A stretch of 64,000 nucleotides of DNA from Methyloligella halotolerans. GTDB lineage: Bacteria > Pseudomonadota > Alphaproteobacteria > Rhizobiales > Methyloligellaceae. The notes beneath the pieces are model-generated. The model did not search any database and had not been told where the DNA came from. It was given only the letters and a program-made list of their open reading frames with translations. The stretch is from positions 285,501 through 349,500 of the forward strand of contig NZ_MASI01000003.1 in NCBI RefSeq assembly GCF_001708935.1, in the 5' to 3' direction. Shown piece after piece: positions 17,341 to 25,560 of the stretch; position 1 is the first letter of the stretch, and every line of letters starts with the position of its first letter. The position numbers and the translations under genes were made by a program.

Positions 17341-18375
17341 TCACGGTTCCTTGAAAGCCGTAATCAATTTGTCCAGGTCGGCGGGGAGCTCACTGTCGAA
17401 GGCGAGATATTCGTCTGTGGTGGGATGAATGAAAGCGAGGTGGGCGGCATGAAGGGCCTGGCGATGGAGTCCCTCCGCGACGTCCGCGAGATGATTAGGT
17501 AGGGTGCGGATCTTGGATTTAAAGCCCTTTCCGTAGAGAGGGTCGCCGATCAGCGGCGCGCCGAGATGGGCCATGTGGAGGCGGACCTGATGGGTGCGCC
17601 CCGTCGCCAGGGTGCATTCGACCAGGCTCGCGAAGGGCGCCTTCTCGTCGTCTTCCAGGACAAAGCGCTCCAGCACGCGGTAATGGGTCACAGCTTCGCG
17701 GGCGTCTGGGCGGTCGGGCTTCACCACCGCCATCTTGGTGCGATGGGTCGGGTGGCGGCCGATGGGCGCCTCCACGGTTCCTGCGGGCTTGGGCGGCGCG
17801 CCCCAGACGACTGCAAGGTAGCGGCGCTCCATGTCGCCGGTCTTGCCGTGGTCGGCGAACTGAGCGGCGAGGGATTGATGAGCGATGTCGGTCTTGGCGA
17901 CGACCAATAGCCCGCTGGTCTCCTTGTCGAGACGATGGACGATGCCGGGCCGGGCCACGCCGCCGATGCCGGAGAGCTCAGATCCGCAATGGGCCAGCAG
18001 CGCATTCACCAGGGTGCCGTCCTGGTTGCCCGCACCGGGATGGACCACGAGGCCGGCGGGTTTGTCGATGACGAGGAGCTGGTCGTCCTCGTAGACGATA
18101 TCGAGCTCGATCTCTTGCGCTCTCAGCCCCGACGGCTCCGGTGGGGGCAGGGTGAGCGCGAAGCGTTCGCCTTGTTTGACCCGGTATTTCGGGTCTCTTA
18201 TCGTCTCGCCGCCGCGGCTGAGCTGATCCTGCCGGATCAGGTGTCCTTGGCGGATAAGGTCTTGGACCCGGGTCCGGCTGAGATCTGCGAGACGGGATGC
18301 GAGAAACCGGTCGAGCCGGTCGTTCTCGTCTGCGGCTTCGGCCTCGGCCTCCAGAATTTTTGGCGGTTCGGTCAT
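17341..18375 (-). CDS. rluD: Ribosomal large-subunit pseudouridine synthase, RluA/RluD family
   Basis: Converts specific uridines of 23S rRNA to pseudouridine. The N-terminal S4 RNA-binding domain is at about residues 18 to 75 (RLDRFLASRL, then VQDLIRQGHL). The catalytic motif HRLDKETSG is at 147 to 155, with Asp150 the expected nucleophile. RTHQVRLHMAHLG and PLYGKG follow, as in RluD. It lies directly upstream of rpoH on the same strand, the order usual in Hyphomicrobiales, and is divergent from a small membrane protein gene. Confidence 0.93.
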   Translation of the reverse strand: MTEPPKILEAEAEAADENDRLDRFLASRLADLSRTRVQDLIRQGHLIRQDQLSRGGETIRDPKYRVKQGERFALTLPPPEPSGLRAQEIELDIVYEDDQLLVIDKPAGLVVHPGAGNQDGTLVNALLAHCGSELSGIGGVARPGIVHRLDKETSGLLVVAKTDIAHQSLAAQFADHGKTGDMERRYLAVVWGAPPKPAGTVEAPIGRHPTHRTKMAVVKPDRPDAREAVTHYRVLERFVLEDDEKAPFASLVECTLATGRTHQVRLHMAHLGAPLIGDPLYGKGFKSKIRTLPNHLADVAEGLHRQALHAAHLAFIHPTTDEYLAFDSELPADLDKLITAFKEP

Positions 18376-18432
18376 ATCAGGCGATCGGCTTGTCTCGAAA
18401 AGGGCGCGGGCCGGCAGAAGGAAATAAGACGG

Positions 18433-18840
18433 ATGACGAATCGCGGCGACACGCCTCCCGATCTAGATAACACGCCCATCGAGGGTTCGCCCTTCACGCC
18501 GCGCCAGGTGCGCATGCTGAAGATTGCCGTGACCGTCATGGGCGTCCTGCTCGTGGCGGGCTTTCTGCTGATCATCGCCACGATTGCCTTCCAAGCAACC
18601 CAGATGGGCGTCGAGGATGCACCGGCCCAGGTGGCCGAGCGGCCATCCAAGGAGACTCCGTCGCCGATGCCGCGAGAGGCCTTCGACGTCGCGATACCCG
18701 AGGGTGCCGATGTCGCCGGGATGGATGTCGATGGAGACCGGCTGGCCCTTCATCTCAGGACCGCGAAGGGGAGTGAGGTTCTGATCGTCGACCTCAAGAC
18801 CGGCCGGATCGTCTCGCGCATCGCTCTCCGGCCCGAGTAG
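18433..18840 (+). CDS. Small single-TM protein divergent from rluD (DUF6476-like)
   Basis: A 135-residue protein with one TM helix near residues 28 to 52 (MLKIAVTVMGVLLVAGFLLI). The periplasmic tail has strand-forming sequence, VDGDRLALHLRTAKGSEVLI then VDLKTGRIVSRIALRPE. Its place divergent from rluD, and this layout, fit the family often called DUF6476 in alphaproteobacteria. That assignment comes from memory of the gene order, not a search. The ATG at 18433 is 57 bases from the rluD start, so the two genes share a promoter region. Confidence 0.68.
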   Translation: MTNRGDTPPDLDNTPIEGSPFTPRQVRMLKIAVTVMGVLLVAGFLLIIATIAFQATQMGVEDAPAQVAERPSKETPSPMPREAFDVAIPEGADVAGMDVDGDRLALHLRTAKGSEVLIVDLKTGRIVSRIALRPE

Positions 18841-19037
18841 ATCCGCTTCGGAAGCCCTCGCCGGCGCCCCCGGCTCCTGGAAAACGGCCCAAAAGTTCAC
18901 TTTTTGGAAGCCTCGCCGTGCTACGCAGCCGTGATAGAGGGGTGCATCGGCGCGCCTGAACGGCATCGCGCCGTCGCCATGACGCGCCCATTCGCCGGCG
19001 ATCACGATTGGCTTGGACGCATACTGGACGGTTCACG

Positions 19038-20870
19038 ATGAGCGAGCGCATCGAAGATTACGGCCTGATCGGAAACATGATCTCCGCCGCCCTGGTGAGC
19101 CGCGAGGGGTCCATCGATTGGCTTTGCATGCCGCGCTTCGATTCTCCGGCGGTGTTCGCGAGCCTGCTCGGCACCGACGAGAACGGTTTCTGGAAGATCT
19201 CGCCGAAGGGCAAGACGAGCAAGATCACCCGCCGCTATGTGCCCGACACTGCGGTGCTCGAGACACGCTTCGAGACCGCGACGGGATGCGCGACCGTGAC
19301 CGACTTCATGCCGCTATCGGACGATCCGGAGAAGGTCGATTTGGTTCGCATGGTCGAGGGCGTCTCCGGCGAGGTCGATATGACCATGGAGCTGGCGCTC
19401 CGCTTCGGCTACGGCGAGTCGGTGCCGTGGGTGCACCACCGCGACTTCGGTCTTCACGCCGTGGCCGGGCCCGATACGGTCGAACTTCATACGACGCTGC
19501 CCCTCGAGGGGCGGAACATGCGTACCTACGGGCATTTCAAGGTGAAGAAGGGCGAGAGCGTTCCGATGACGCTGTCCTACCACCGGACGTATCAAAAGCC
19601 CCAATTCGTGCCGGACCGGCATGAATGCATGCTCCAGACCGTCAACTTCTGGAAGAACTGGGTGAAGCGCGGACATTTCGATCCGATCCCGGAGGCGTGG
19701 CGGGATGCGGTGATCCGCTCGATGATCACTCTCAAGCTCTGCACATTCACGCCCACGGGTGGCCTGGTCGCGGCGCCCACCACGTCGCTGCCGGAAACTT
19801 TGGGCGGGGCGCGGAACTGGGACTATCGGTTTTGCTGGCTCAGGGATTCGTCTCTCACCCTCTACGCGCTGCTCAATGGCGGCTACCGTGAAGAGGCCGA
19901 GGCGTGGCGCACGTGGCTCATGCGCGCCGTGGCTGGCGATCCGAGCCAGCTCCAGATCATGTACGGCATAGCGGGCGAGCGTTCGCTGCCGGAATACGAG
20001 CTCGACTGGCTCTCCGGATACGAGAAGAGCGCGCCGGTCCGGGTGGGCAACGCCGCCGCGAAGCAGACCCAGCTCGACGTGTTCGGCGAACTTCTGGACA
20101 TGCTCCACGCGGCGCGCTGTGCGGAACTGCAGACGGAGGCGGAAGCCTGGGAGGTCGAGACCGTCCTCCTGGAGCATCTTGAGAAGAACTGGCAGTCCCT
20201 GGGGCGCGGCATCTGGGAGGTTCGCGGCGATCCGCATGCCTTCACCCATTCGCGCATGATGTGCTGGGCGGCGTTCGACCGGGCCATCGAGAGCGCGGAA
20301 CGGTTCAACCTGAAGGGACCGATCGATCGTTGGCGTAAGGTCCGGGATAAGATCCACGCGGAGATCTGCGAGAAGGGGTTCGACAAGGAGCTGAACAGCT
20401 TCGTGCAGTATTACGGCGGCAAGACCCTGGATGCGGCGCTGCTTCTAATGCCGCAGCTCGGCTTCCTGCCGCCGGACGATCCGAGGGTGATCGGCACGAT
20501 CGAAGCCATCGAGAAGACGCTTCTGAAGGACGGTTTCCTGCTGCGCTATTCGACCGACCATGTCGATGACGGCGTCGGGGGTCGCGAGGGCGCGTTCCTT
20601 GCCTGCAGCTACTGGCTGGCCGATGCCTACACGCTGGCCGGCCGCAGGAAGGACGCCGAGGCGATGTTCGAGCGGTTGCTGGGCATCCGGAACGAACTCG
20701 GGCTGCTGGCGGAGGAGTACGACACGGTGGCCAAGCGGCTCGTGGGCAACTTCCCGCAAGCCTTCTCCCATCTCGGGCTGATCAACTCCGCCTACAATCT
20801 CTGCGAACGCGGCGGCCCCGCGCAGCAGCGGGCGGGCAAGGACGGCCCGCCGAAGGATGGGCGCGAATAG
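19038..20870 (+). CDS. Glycoside hydrolase family 15 protein (glucoamylase/trehalase-like)
   Basis: A 610-residue cytoplasmic glycosidase. The N-terminal beta-sandwich starts with IEDYGLIGNMISAALVSREG and SIDWLCMPRFDSPAVFASLL, which is diagnostic of bacterial GH15. The (alpha/alpha)6 catalytic domain has GGARNWDYRFCWLRDSSLTL and, near the end, LAEEYDTVAKRLVGNFPQAF, where the catalytic acid and base are expected. Family members cleave alpha-glucosidic bonds, including trehalose. The start ATG at 19038 (MSERIEDYG) is preferred over an ATG 30 bases earlier by the family's usual N-terminus. Confidence 0.88.
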   Translation: MSERIEDYGLIGNMISAALVSREGSIDWLCMPRFDSPAVFASLLGTDENGFWKISPKGKTSKITRRYVPDTAVLETRFETATGCATVTDFMPLSDDPEKVDLVRMVEGVSGEVDMTMELALRFGYGESVPWVHHRDFGLHAVAGPDTVELHTTLPLEGRNMRTYGHFKVKKGESVPMTLSYHRTYQKPQFVPDRHECMLQTVNFWKNWVKRGHFDPIPEAWRDAVIRSMITLKLCTFTPTGGLVAAPTTSLPETLGGARNWDYRFCWLRDSSLTLYALLNGGYREEAEAWRTWLMRAVAGDPSQLQIMYGIAGERSLPEYELDWLSGYEKSAPVRVGNAAAKQTQLDVFGELLDMLHAARCAELQTEAEAWEVETVLLEHLEKNWQSLGRGIWEVRGDPHAFTHSRMMCWAAFDRAIESAERFNLKGPIDRWRKVRDKIHAEICEKGFDKELNSFVQYYGGKTLDAALLLMPQLGFLPPDDPRVIGTIEAIEKTLLKDGFLLRYSTDHVDDGVGGREGAFLACSYWLADAYTLAGRRKDAEAMFERLLGIRNELGLLAEEYDTVAKRLVGNFPQAFSHLGLINSAYNLCERGGPAQQRAGKDGPPKDGRE

Positions 20871-20932
20871 CGCTTGATCGAGAGTGGCCTAAGCCACTAT
20901 AGGTGTCGCTTCCTGCATCGCAGGCCTTCGAC

Positions 20933-21008
20933 GCCCCGTTCGTCTAGAGGCCTAGGACGCCGGCCTCTCACGCCGGAAACAGGGGTTCGATTCCCCTACG
21001 GGGCGCCA
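20933..21008 (+). tRNA. tRNA-Glu (anticodon CTC)
   Basis: A full cloverleaf can be folded: acceptor stem GCCCCGT/ACGGGGC, anticodon stem CCGGC/GCCGG with loop CTCTCAC (anticodon CTC, reads GAG), and T-arm AGGGG-TTCGATT-CCCCT. The 3' end is followed by an encoded CCA (21006-21008). Its last 15 bases form most of the prophage attachment core, so integration at the 3' end has kept the tRNA gene intact. Confidence 0.97.
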
Positions 21009-21009
21009 T
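20994..21009 (+). repeat. attL core (direct repeat with attR)
   Basis: CCCTACGGGGCGCCAT, overlapping the T-stem, acceptor stem and CCA of tRNA-Glu. An identical copy is at 62569-62584. The integrase gene is the second gene inward from this end. Confidence 0.92.
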
Positions 21010-21021
21010 GTCTTTTCTAAG

Positions 21022-21585
21022 TCATTGATTGCATTGCGCAAAAGTGGTCTTGGGACAGTGGGGGTCGGATGGTGGGACATCAAAAGCGTCCCCGACACCA
21101 TAAACGGTCGCCCTTGCCATGGCTCGGGTGACTGCCGGATGGGCGTGAAACCACTCCCGTTCGATCCTGTACTTCGCCAACTGATCGTGACAGTGCCGCT
21201 CATCGTGGCGTGTGCCCGGGACGGCTAGGAAGCTATCCACTTTCCCAGGGATCGCGGTGCGCAGGTTCGATATGCGATTGAACGGGTCCGCCGAATAGCC
21301 GATCTTGATCGTGTCGCCGATGCGCAGGAAATAGACGTAGCCGGCGCGCAGTCGGGTATGCCTTGGTGCCTTCGGCGCGGGTCGCTTCTCAACCCGAACC
21401 GGCTTTTCCTGCCCCTTCGAAAACAAGCGGATTCCGTTTCGCGCGGCGGCATAGGCTCGGTCGAAGTCCGGATGCTTTGGCCCACCAGGAAGCCGGATCT
21501 GCGGCGATCCGGGGCGCCTATAGTACCACCGCTCAGCCCCTTTTGCGTCGCGGTCGCAGCGTAGATATTTTGGTCTCATCGTCAC
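21022..21585 (-). CDS. GIY-YIG/T5orf172-type nuclease-like protein with integrase-like N-terminus
   Basis: A 187-residue protein. Residues about 82 to 148 match a GIY-YIG fold of the T5orf172/Mug113 type: GYVYFLRIGDTIKIGYSADP, then FNRISNLRTAIPGK, then a Glu-containing helix and EREWF. Residues 1 to about 48 (RPKYLRCDRDAKGAERWYYR, RPGSPQIRLPG) closely resemble the N-terminus of the adjacent integrase (LKYLRLERDGRVYVRRNGRS, IRLREAPG). The segment therefore looks like a copy of the integrase arm-binding domain joined to a nuclease fold. It starts 52 bases inside the 3' end of the integrase gene and stops 13 bases from attL. Its role is unknown; an accessory role in recombination or exclusion is possible. 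Confidence 0.78.
   Translation of the reverse strand: MTMRPKYLRCDRDAKGAERWYYRRPGSPQIRLPGGPKHPDFDRAYAAARNGIRLFSKGQEKPVRVEKRPAPKAPRHTRLRAGYVYFLRIGDTIKIGYSADPFNRISNLRTAIPGKVDSFLAVPGTRHDERHCHDQLAKYRIEREWFHAHPAVTRAMARATVYGVGDAFDVPPSDPHCPKTTFAQCNQ
21049..21057 (+). promoter_or_regulatory. Candidate integrase arm-type site
   Basis: CTTGGGACA, 40 bases inside attL. A second exact copy is at 21588-21596. A one-mismatch copy (TTTGGGACA) is at 62472-62480, about 90 bases inside attR, and a degenerate inverted copy (TATCCCAAA) is at about 62522-62530. Short repeats on both flanks of an att core are what arm-type sites look like, but this is pattern matching only. Confidence 0.3.
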
Positions 21586-22620
21586 CTCTTGGGACAGAAA
21601 ACTGGCGGGCCACCCCTTCGGCCAGGCGCTTTCGCTGGGCGGCTTTCGTGTAGCGGCGGGCCTCGTTCGAATTGTCGGCCCAGCCGAACCATGCGTTGAG
21701 CTGCTTCTCGCTGGCGCCGAGTTCGGCCAAGCGGCTCGATGCCGCCTTGCGGAGACCGTGGGCCGTGCAATGGGGCAACCCGGCCTTGTCGCACCAGTCG
21801 CGGAACCGGTTGCCGAAGCCAGCCGCGCTGAACGGCTTGCCGTATTCGGTCACGAGGAACGTCATCTGCCCCTTTGGCGCATGGGCCAGCTCCTCGGCGA
21901 GCGGCGGCAGGATCGGGATCGTGACGACCTCTTCATTCTTCACGGCCTTGAAGGTCAGCCATCCGTCATGGATCATCTGCCGGCCGAGCCGAACGACATC
22001 GGAGCGCCGGACGCCGGCATAGAGCAGCAGCGCGAGGGCGAGGCGCTGCTTCGTGCCGGGCGGCCAATGAGCCTCGTATTGCCGGACCTCGCCTTCGGTC
22101 CATGTGTGGAAGCCGTCGCTCTTTACGGCGAGCTTCGGAACATTGGCCGCCGGATTGTGGGTCGCCTTCTCTTCGGCGACGCCCAGCGGAACATCGCGCG
22201 CAGCGCCTTCAGCCGCGCGTTGGCGACCTCCGGGCTGTCGGCGCGCTCGTCGCGAAGCTGCCGCACGTGGCGCTCCTGCATCATTCGGAAGCGCTTGTGC
22301 CCGTGCTGCTCAGAGATCTTCGCGAGGATCCTCCGGCGGGCGGCTTGCGTGCTCGGCTTAAGGGCATGCAGGAAGTGCGGCGAGGCGGTGTAGCGGTTGA
22401 CCAGCCATGCCAGGCTTTCGGGCTGCACCTTCAGCGGCTCCGGCTTCGGCGCATGGGTCGCCTCCAGCGCGCGGGCATATTCGATGTGGAAGGCCTCGGA
22501 GCCGGGGGCTTCGCGCAGCCGGATCGATCGGCCATTGCGGCGGACATAGACCCGCCCATCCCGCTCCAAACGCAGATACTTGAGCTTGAGAAGCACGGCC
22601 GCCTCGTCAGGCCGCGACAT
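21533..22620 (-). CDS. Tyrosine recombinase (phage integrase), frameshifted
   Basis: Site-specific recombinase for the tRNA-Glu site, about 362 residues if rejoined. The N-terminal frame starts at ATG 22620 (GAGGAC just upstream, overlapping the Xis-like gene's stop) and holds the arm-binding and core-binding regions, up to ALRAMFRWA. After that, at 22180-22181, one base is missing (TGGGCGTCG for TGGGCGGTCG). The second frame continues VAEEKATHNPAANVPKLAV with the catalytic residues Arg (YAGVRRSDVV), His-x-x-Arg (TAHGLRKAA) and Tyr (EARRYTKA). As written the two halves are separate. The break is likely a base-calling error. Confidence 0.88.
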
Positions 22621-22858
22621 TGTCCTCGTCCCACTCATTGCGGCCGGCGTCATCTTTTAGGGCGTCGAAGGCGGCGTCAAGATCGCGGATATCCCAGATG
22701 GTGCAGCCATCGAGCTTGAACGGTTTCGGCATGCGGCCGTCGCTGACCAGCTCATCGAACTTGGTCGGGCTGACGCCGATATACTGCGCCGCCTCCGGGC
22801 GGCGGAGTCCCCGGCGGGGGCCGGGCGCGGGTTGAGGAAGGCGAACCGGCTCAGCCAT
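22607..22858 (-). CDS. AlpA/Xis-like MerR-type DNA-binding protein
   Basis: An 83-residue protein with a winged-helix excisionase fold: GLRRPEAAQYIGVSPTKFDE, then LVSDGRMPKPFKLDG and WDIRDLDAAFDAL, the classic HTH_17 layout. Such proteins direct excision or regulate the integrase promoter. The start ATG overlaps the previous gene's end (ATGGCTGA), and its stop overlaps the integrase start, so int and this gene are translationally coupled. Confidence 0.85.
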   Translation of the reverse strand: MAEPVRLPQPAPGPRRGLRRPEAAQYIGVSPTKFDELVSDGRMPKPFKLDGCTIWDIRDLDAAFDALKDDAGRNEWDEDNVAA

Positions 22859-23186
22859 CGCGCGCCTCGTCCTGGCGCTCGGCTTCCATATCGGCCGCGA
22901 CAGCGGCGGTGAGCGCCTGGCGCTTCCGGCCTGCGACGCGGGCGGCTTCGCCCGCCTTCGACTTTGCCTGCTTCTCCTGGAGGTCATGGAACGCGACGTC
23001 GGCCTTTTTCTCGGCGATGCGTGCGGTCGGGCCATAGTGATAGGTGGGCTGCGCCCAGCGCCAGCCGGGTTTGCGCCCCTTGCCGACCGCCACGGGCACG
23101 GTCATGGACAGCTCGCAGACGAAGCGCCGGCTGCGGGGGCAGCTCTCGTCCCGGCATTCATAGATGTGGAAGCGGGTGGCGGGCAT
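22851..23186 (-). CDS. Phage hypothetical protein with Cys pairs
   Basis: A 111-residue protein. The N-terminus, FHIYECRDESCPRSRRFVCE, contains three cysteines in a possible metal-binding arrangement. The C-terminal half is a charged helix rich in Ala, Lys, Glu and Gln (about 60 to 111), likely a coiled coil. The start ATG overlaps the upstream stop (TGATG). Function not recognised. Confidence 0.65.
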   Translation of the reverse strand: MPATRFHIYECRDESCPRSRRFVCELSMTVPVAVGKGRKPGWRWAQPTYHYGPTARIAEKKADVAFHDLQEKQAKSKAGEAARVAGRKRQALTAAVAADMEAERQDEARDG

Positions 23187-24076
23187 CAGCGCGGCTCCGG
23201 GTACGCATCGTGCAACACGCCATCGAGAAGGCGGCCGGCGTATTTCTTGCCAACCCACCTAACGACAGTACCGCCATCAAGGTAACGGTGGTCTTTGATC
23301 TTCAGCCGGGGGCCGGGGCCGATTGTTGCGACCGGCATCCACTCCCCCCATTGCTTGAAGAGGAAGGGGATTCCGGCGGCGGCGCATTGATCGCGCACGC
23401 TGCGGAACCAGTCCGGGTGCGCGGGGCGGGCGTTTGGCCCGCTCTCGCCGCCGGCGACGATCCAGTCGATGCGAAACTCTTCAAAGCCGCAATAGCAAGA
23501 CCCTGCGGATGGGGTGTCCCGGCATCCATCGTCGTGAAGCCACGGTGTGAATTTCACCGGACCGAGCGCGGGCTCGTAGCTCACGAAGCGGACCGCCGCG
23601 TCATGCTTCAGCAGGTGCGGGACGTTGCGGTCAGCCGCCTCCTGATGTTCGCACGTCGTGCCGAGCCAGACCCTGCTTTTGATCTCATCCCAGAACGCGG
23701 GCAGCATCTTCTCGATATTCATTGGCCGCTTGGTGAGCAGCAGGAAGACAAGCCGATCGCATTCACGGATCAAGCCCCAGAAGTCGTCGCGCCAGAGCGT
23801 CGGGATCTGATTGTCGAAGATGTCGGCGAGGCTGGCGCAGAACACGCGGCGCGGGCGGCCGTGTTCTTCCTCGAAGGTATCGGCCTGCCGGTCCCATTTG
23901 CGAGGCTCATTCCAGGTCTTGGTGCGTCTGCGGTTGCCCTGCCATAGGTCCTCTTGGCCGGTGCGCTTTGCCCAGTCCGCCGCGTAGCAATAGTCGCAAG
24001 CCTCTGAGATCCTGGTGCAGCCAACCCATGGGTTGAAGGTGCTGTCGCACCACTCGATATCAGATGCCTCAGCCAT
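23186..24076 (-). CDS. DUF5131 family protein (phage Gp37/Gp68-like)
   Basis: A 296-residue protein of the DUF5131 (Gp37/Gp68) family common in phages and mobile elements. It starts IEWCDSTFNPWVGCTRISEA and then CDYCYA. The Cys spacing (C, then C-x2-C) is radical-SAM-like. RVFCASLADIFD, RLVFLLLTKRP, WLGTTCEHQ and WIVAGGESGPNARP are all conserved family blocks. The biochemical role is not established. The ATG at 24076 shares a TGATG overlap with the next upstream gene. Confidence 0.85.
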   Translation of the reverse strand: MAEASDIEWCDSTFNPWVGCTRISEACDYCYAADWAKRTGQEDLWQGNRRRTKTWNEPRKWDRQADTFEEEHGRPRRVFCASLADIFDNQIPTLWRDDFWGLIRECDRLVFLLLTKRPMNIEKMLPAFWDEIKSRVWLGTTCEHQEAADRNVPHLLKHDAAVRFVSYEPALGPVKFTPWLHDDGCRDTPSAGSCYCGFEEFRIDWIVAGGESGPNARPAHPDWFRSVRDQCAAAGIPFLFKQWGEWMPVATIGPGPRLKIKDHRYLDGGTVVRWVGKKYAGRLLDGVLHDAYPEPR

Positions 24077-24333
24077 CAAGCGGCCTCTCTGTTCGGTGCG
24101 ATGATCTCGGCCAGGCGCTCGATGAGCTTGCGCATGGCTTCCATGTTCTCGATGGGGCCGAGCTCGGCCTGCTCGCCGGCGGCATAGGCGACCAGCTGGG
24201 GGCCGCGCTTGCCTGCGACGGGGCCGCAATAGAGCAGGCAGCCATCGCCCAGGCCGAGGGAGATGCTTTCTTCGGGCGCGCCGCCGCCTTCCCAGGTGAT
24301 GCGGCCGCGGGTGAAGATGGTGGGCTCGGTCAT
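24076..24333 (-). CDS. Phage hypothetical protein
   Basis: An 85-residue acidic protein. The first half is strand-rich (TIFTRGRITWEGGG, then CLLYCGPVAGKRGPQLV). The second half is a helix (MEAMRKLIERLAEIIAPNRE). It has 4-base stop/start overlaps with both neighbours, so it belongs to the leftward operon. No family recognised. Confidence 0.65.
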   Translation of the reverse strand: MTEPTIFTRGRITWEGGGAPEESISLGLGDGCLLYCGPVAGKRGPQLVAYAAGEQAELGPIENMEAMRKLIERLAEIIAPNREAA

Positions 24334-24551
24334 ATCACCCGCTTCGGGTCGATAGGGGCCGTCTGCTTTACGGTGTCAGGGACCTCGCGCAGTTCCGCCT
24401 CGAATTCGCTCTGATCTGACTCTTTCGGCGTCAGGATCAGCGGGATGAGGGCTATGACTTCGGCCCCACCCTGTGTCGCGCCGTGCCAGATCCGACATTC
24501 AATGCCGTCAACGAGCGCGAACTGCTCTTGGCTTTCGAGGGTGATCTTCAC
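24330..24551 (-). CDS. Phage hypothetical protein
   Basis: A 73-residue acidic protein starting MKITLESQEQFALVDGIECR. The GTG at 24551 is chosen rather than GTG 24560 because AGGAGG sits eight bases before it and it makes a GTGA overlap with the upstream gene's stop. It ends in a 4-base overlap with the next gene. Function unknown. Confidence 0.65.
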   Translation of the reverse strand: MKITLESQEQFALVDGIECRIWHGATQGGAEVIALIPLILTPKESDQSEFEAELREVPDTVKQTAPIDPKRVI

Positions 24552-24865
24552 AGTCCGCACCTCCTGCGGCCCGGGGCGATTTCGCCGGTCTTGCGGGGGG
24601 TCAGCTTGGCCAGGGGTTTGCGCAGCTCGCGGTTGCTATGCAAGCCGATGACGATGGCTTCGCGCTCCTCCCCTTCCTTGCCGATCGCCTTCACGAAGAG
24701 GGCGGGGACGTGGATCTCCGCCGCGGTGGCCGTGAGCGGGCCGGGGCGCGGGTTGGGAAGGGCCAGCCAGACGGGGTCGCCATAGGCGTAGGCCGCACCT
24801 TTGACTGGCGACCCCGTCACCCTCTTTGGCTCCGAGAACTGCTTCGCTGCGGGGAGAGCGCTCAT
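24548..24865 (-). CDS. Phage hypothetical protein
   Basis: A 105-residue protein. Its middle reads like a small beta-barrel or clamp (GDPVWLALPNPRPGPLTATA, IHVPALFVKAIGKEGEEREA, IVIGLHSNRELRKPL). The ATG at 24865 overlaps the upstream stop (ATGA), supporting this start over the much longer open frame. No family recognised. Confidence 0.65.
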   Translation of the reverse strand: MSALPAAKQFSEPKRVTGSPVKGAAYAYGDPVWLALPNPRPGPLTATAAEIHVPALFVKAIGKEGEEREAIVIGLHSNRELRKPLAKLTPRKTGEIAPGRRRCGL

Positions 24866-25365
24866 GAGAGGCTGACCCCGCAGGAATAGGAGTTGGCGGA
24901 GGCCTGCTTGTAGTCGTCGCTGCGCTTGCAGGTATCGCAGATGCGGTGGCCCGGATGGGACGATTGGAAGAGTTTGCCGCAGCCGCCGAGGCATTTGCGC
25001 ATCGCCGGGGCGCGGGGCTCGGAGCGCATATGGGCCGACCAGTCCGTCCGCTCGCCCGTGGCGTTGATGATGACCCGGCGGCGGGTGCCCTTCCGCTCCA
25101 GCACAATGAGCCCGCGCTCCTGGAGCGAGCGGAAGGTATAGATCAGCCACGCATTCTGCATGTGCAGATCGTGCTGCAGGGTGAAGTTGTTGGGGCAGGG
25201 GCGGAAGCTCCGCGCCGCGCGGGTCAGCGCCGCCAGCAGCGCCATCTCCCGCGTATTCAGCGGCACGGGGCGCGCAACTGCAGCTTGCGCCTTCGCCGCC
25301 GTGCGGGCCCGGTCTTCCGGGGTGGGGCGGAAATGAATGGTCAAGGCCAGGATCCCCTTCGGCAA
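24862..25365 (-). CDS. DNA-binding protein: winged helix plus C-terminal zinc ribbon
   Basis: A 167-residue protein, first gene of the leftward operon. Residues 37 to 100 look like a winged helix (LNTREMALLAALTRAARSFR, LIYTFRSLQERGLIVLERKG, TRRRVIINATGE). The C-terminal part has a four-Cys zinc site: CLGGCGKLF, then ICDTCKRSD. The start is TTG 25365, the longest possible, but I see no clear ribosome site, so a later start is possible. The operator pair at 25489-25540 lies upstream, so the repressor probably controls it. Confidence 0.7.
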   Translation of the reverse strand: MPKGILALTIHFRPTPEDRARTAAKAQAAVARPVPLNTREMALLAALTRAARSFRPCPNNFTLQHDLHMQNAWLIYTFRSLQERGLIVLERKGTRRRVIINATGERTDWSAHMRSEPRAPAMRKCLGGCGKLFQSSHPGHRICDTCKRSDDYKQASANSYSCGVSLS

Positions 25366-25488
25366 AGGGGCCGCGCGGCCAAGATGGAGACAATGCCGCG
25401 CGGCCGAGTCTAGGGAGGAAACGCCCCTCCGCTCGGAACACGGAGGGCAGCAATCGCGACGCGATACGGTTGACTGCTGGGACCACTA

Positions 25489-25503
25489 TTGCCAAATAGG
25501 CAA
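25489..25503. promoter_or_regulatory. Phage operator, leftward cluster, site 1
   Basis: TTGCCAAATAGGCAA, a 15-bp palindrome with 5-base arms. An identical copy lies at 27359-27373, in front of the Cro-like gene. It belongs to an operator pair between the leftward operon and the gene at 25561. Confidence 0.75.
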
Positions 25504-25517
25504 ACATGCGTCAACAT

Positions 25518-25540
25518 ATATTTGCCAAATCGGCAAATAT
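25518..25540. promoter_or_regulatory. Phage operator, leftward cluster, site 2
   Basis: A perfect inverted repeat with 9-base arms (ATATTTGCC and GGCAAATAT) around AAATC. Its core TTTGCC-N5-GGCAAA is shared with the other three operators. It lies 32 bases (centre to centre about 33) from site 1, about three helical turns. Confidence 0.78.
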
Positions 25541-25560
25541 TGACGACTCAGGGCGCAAAG

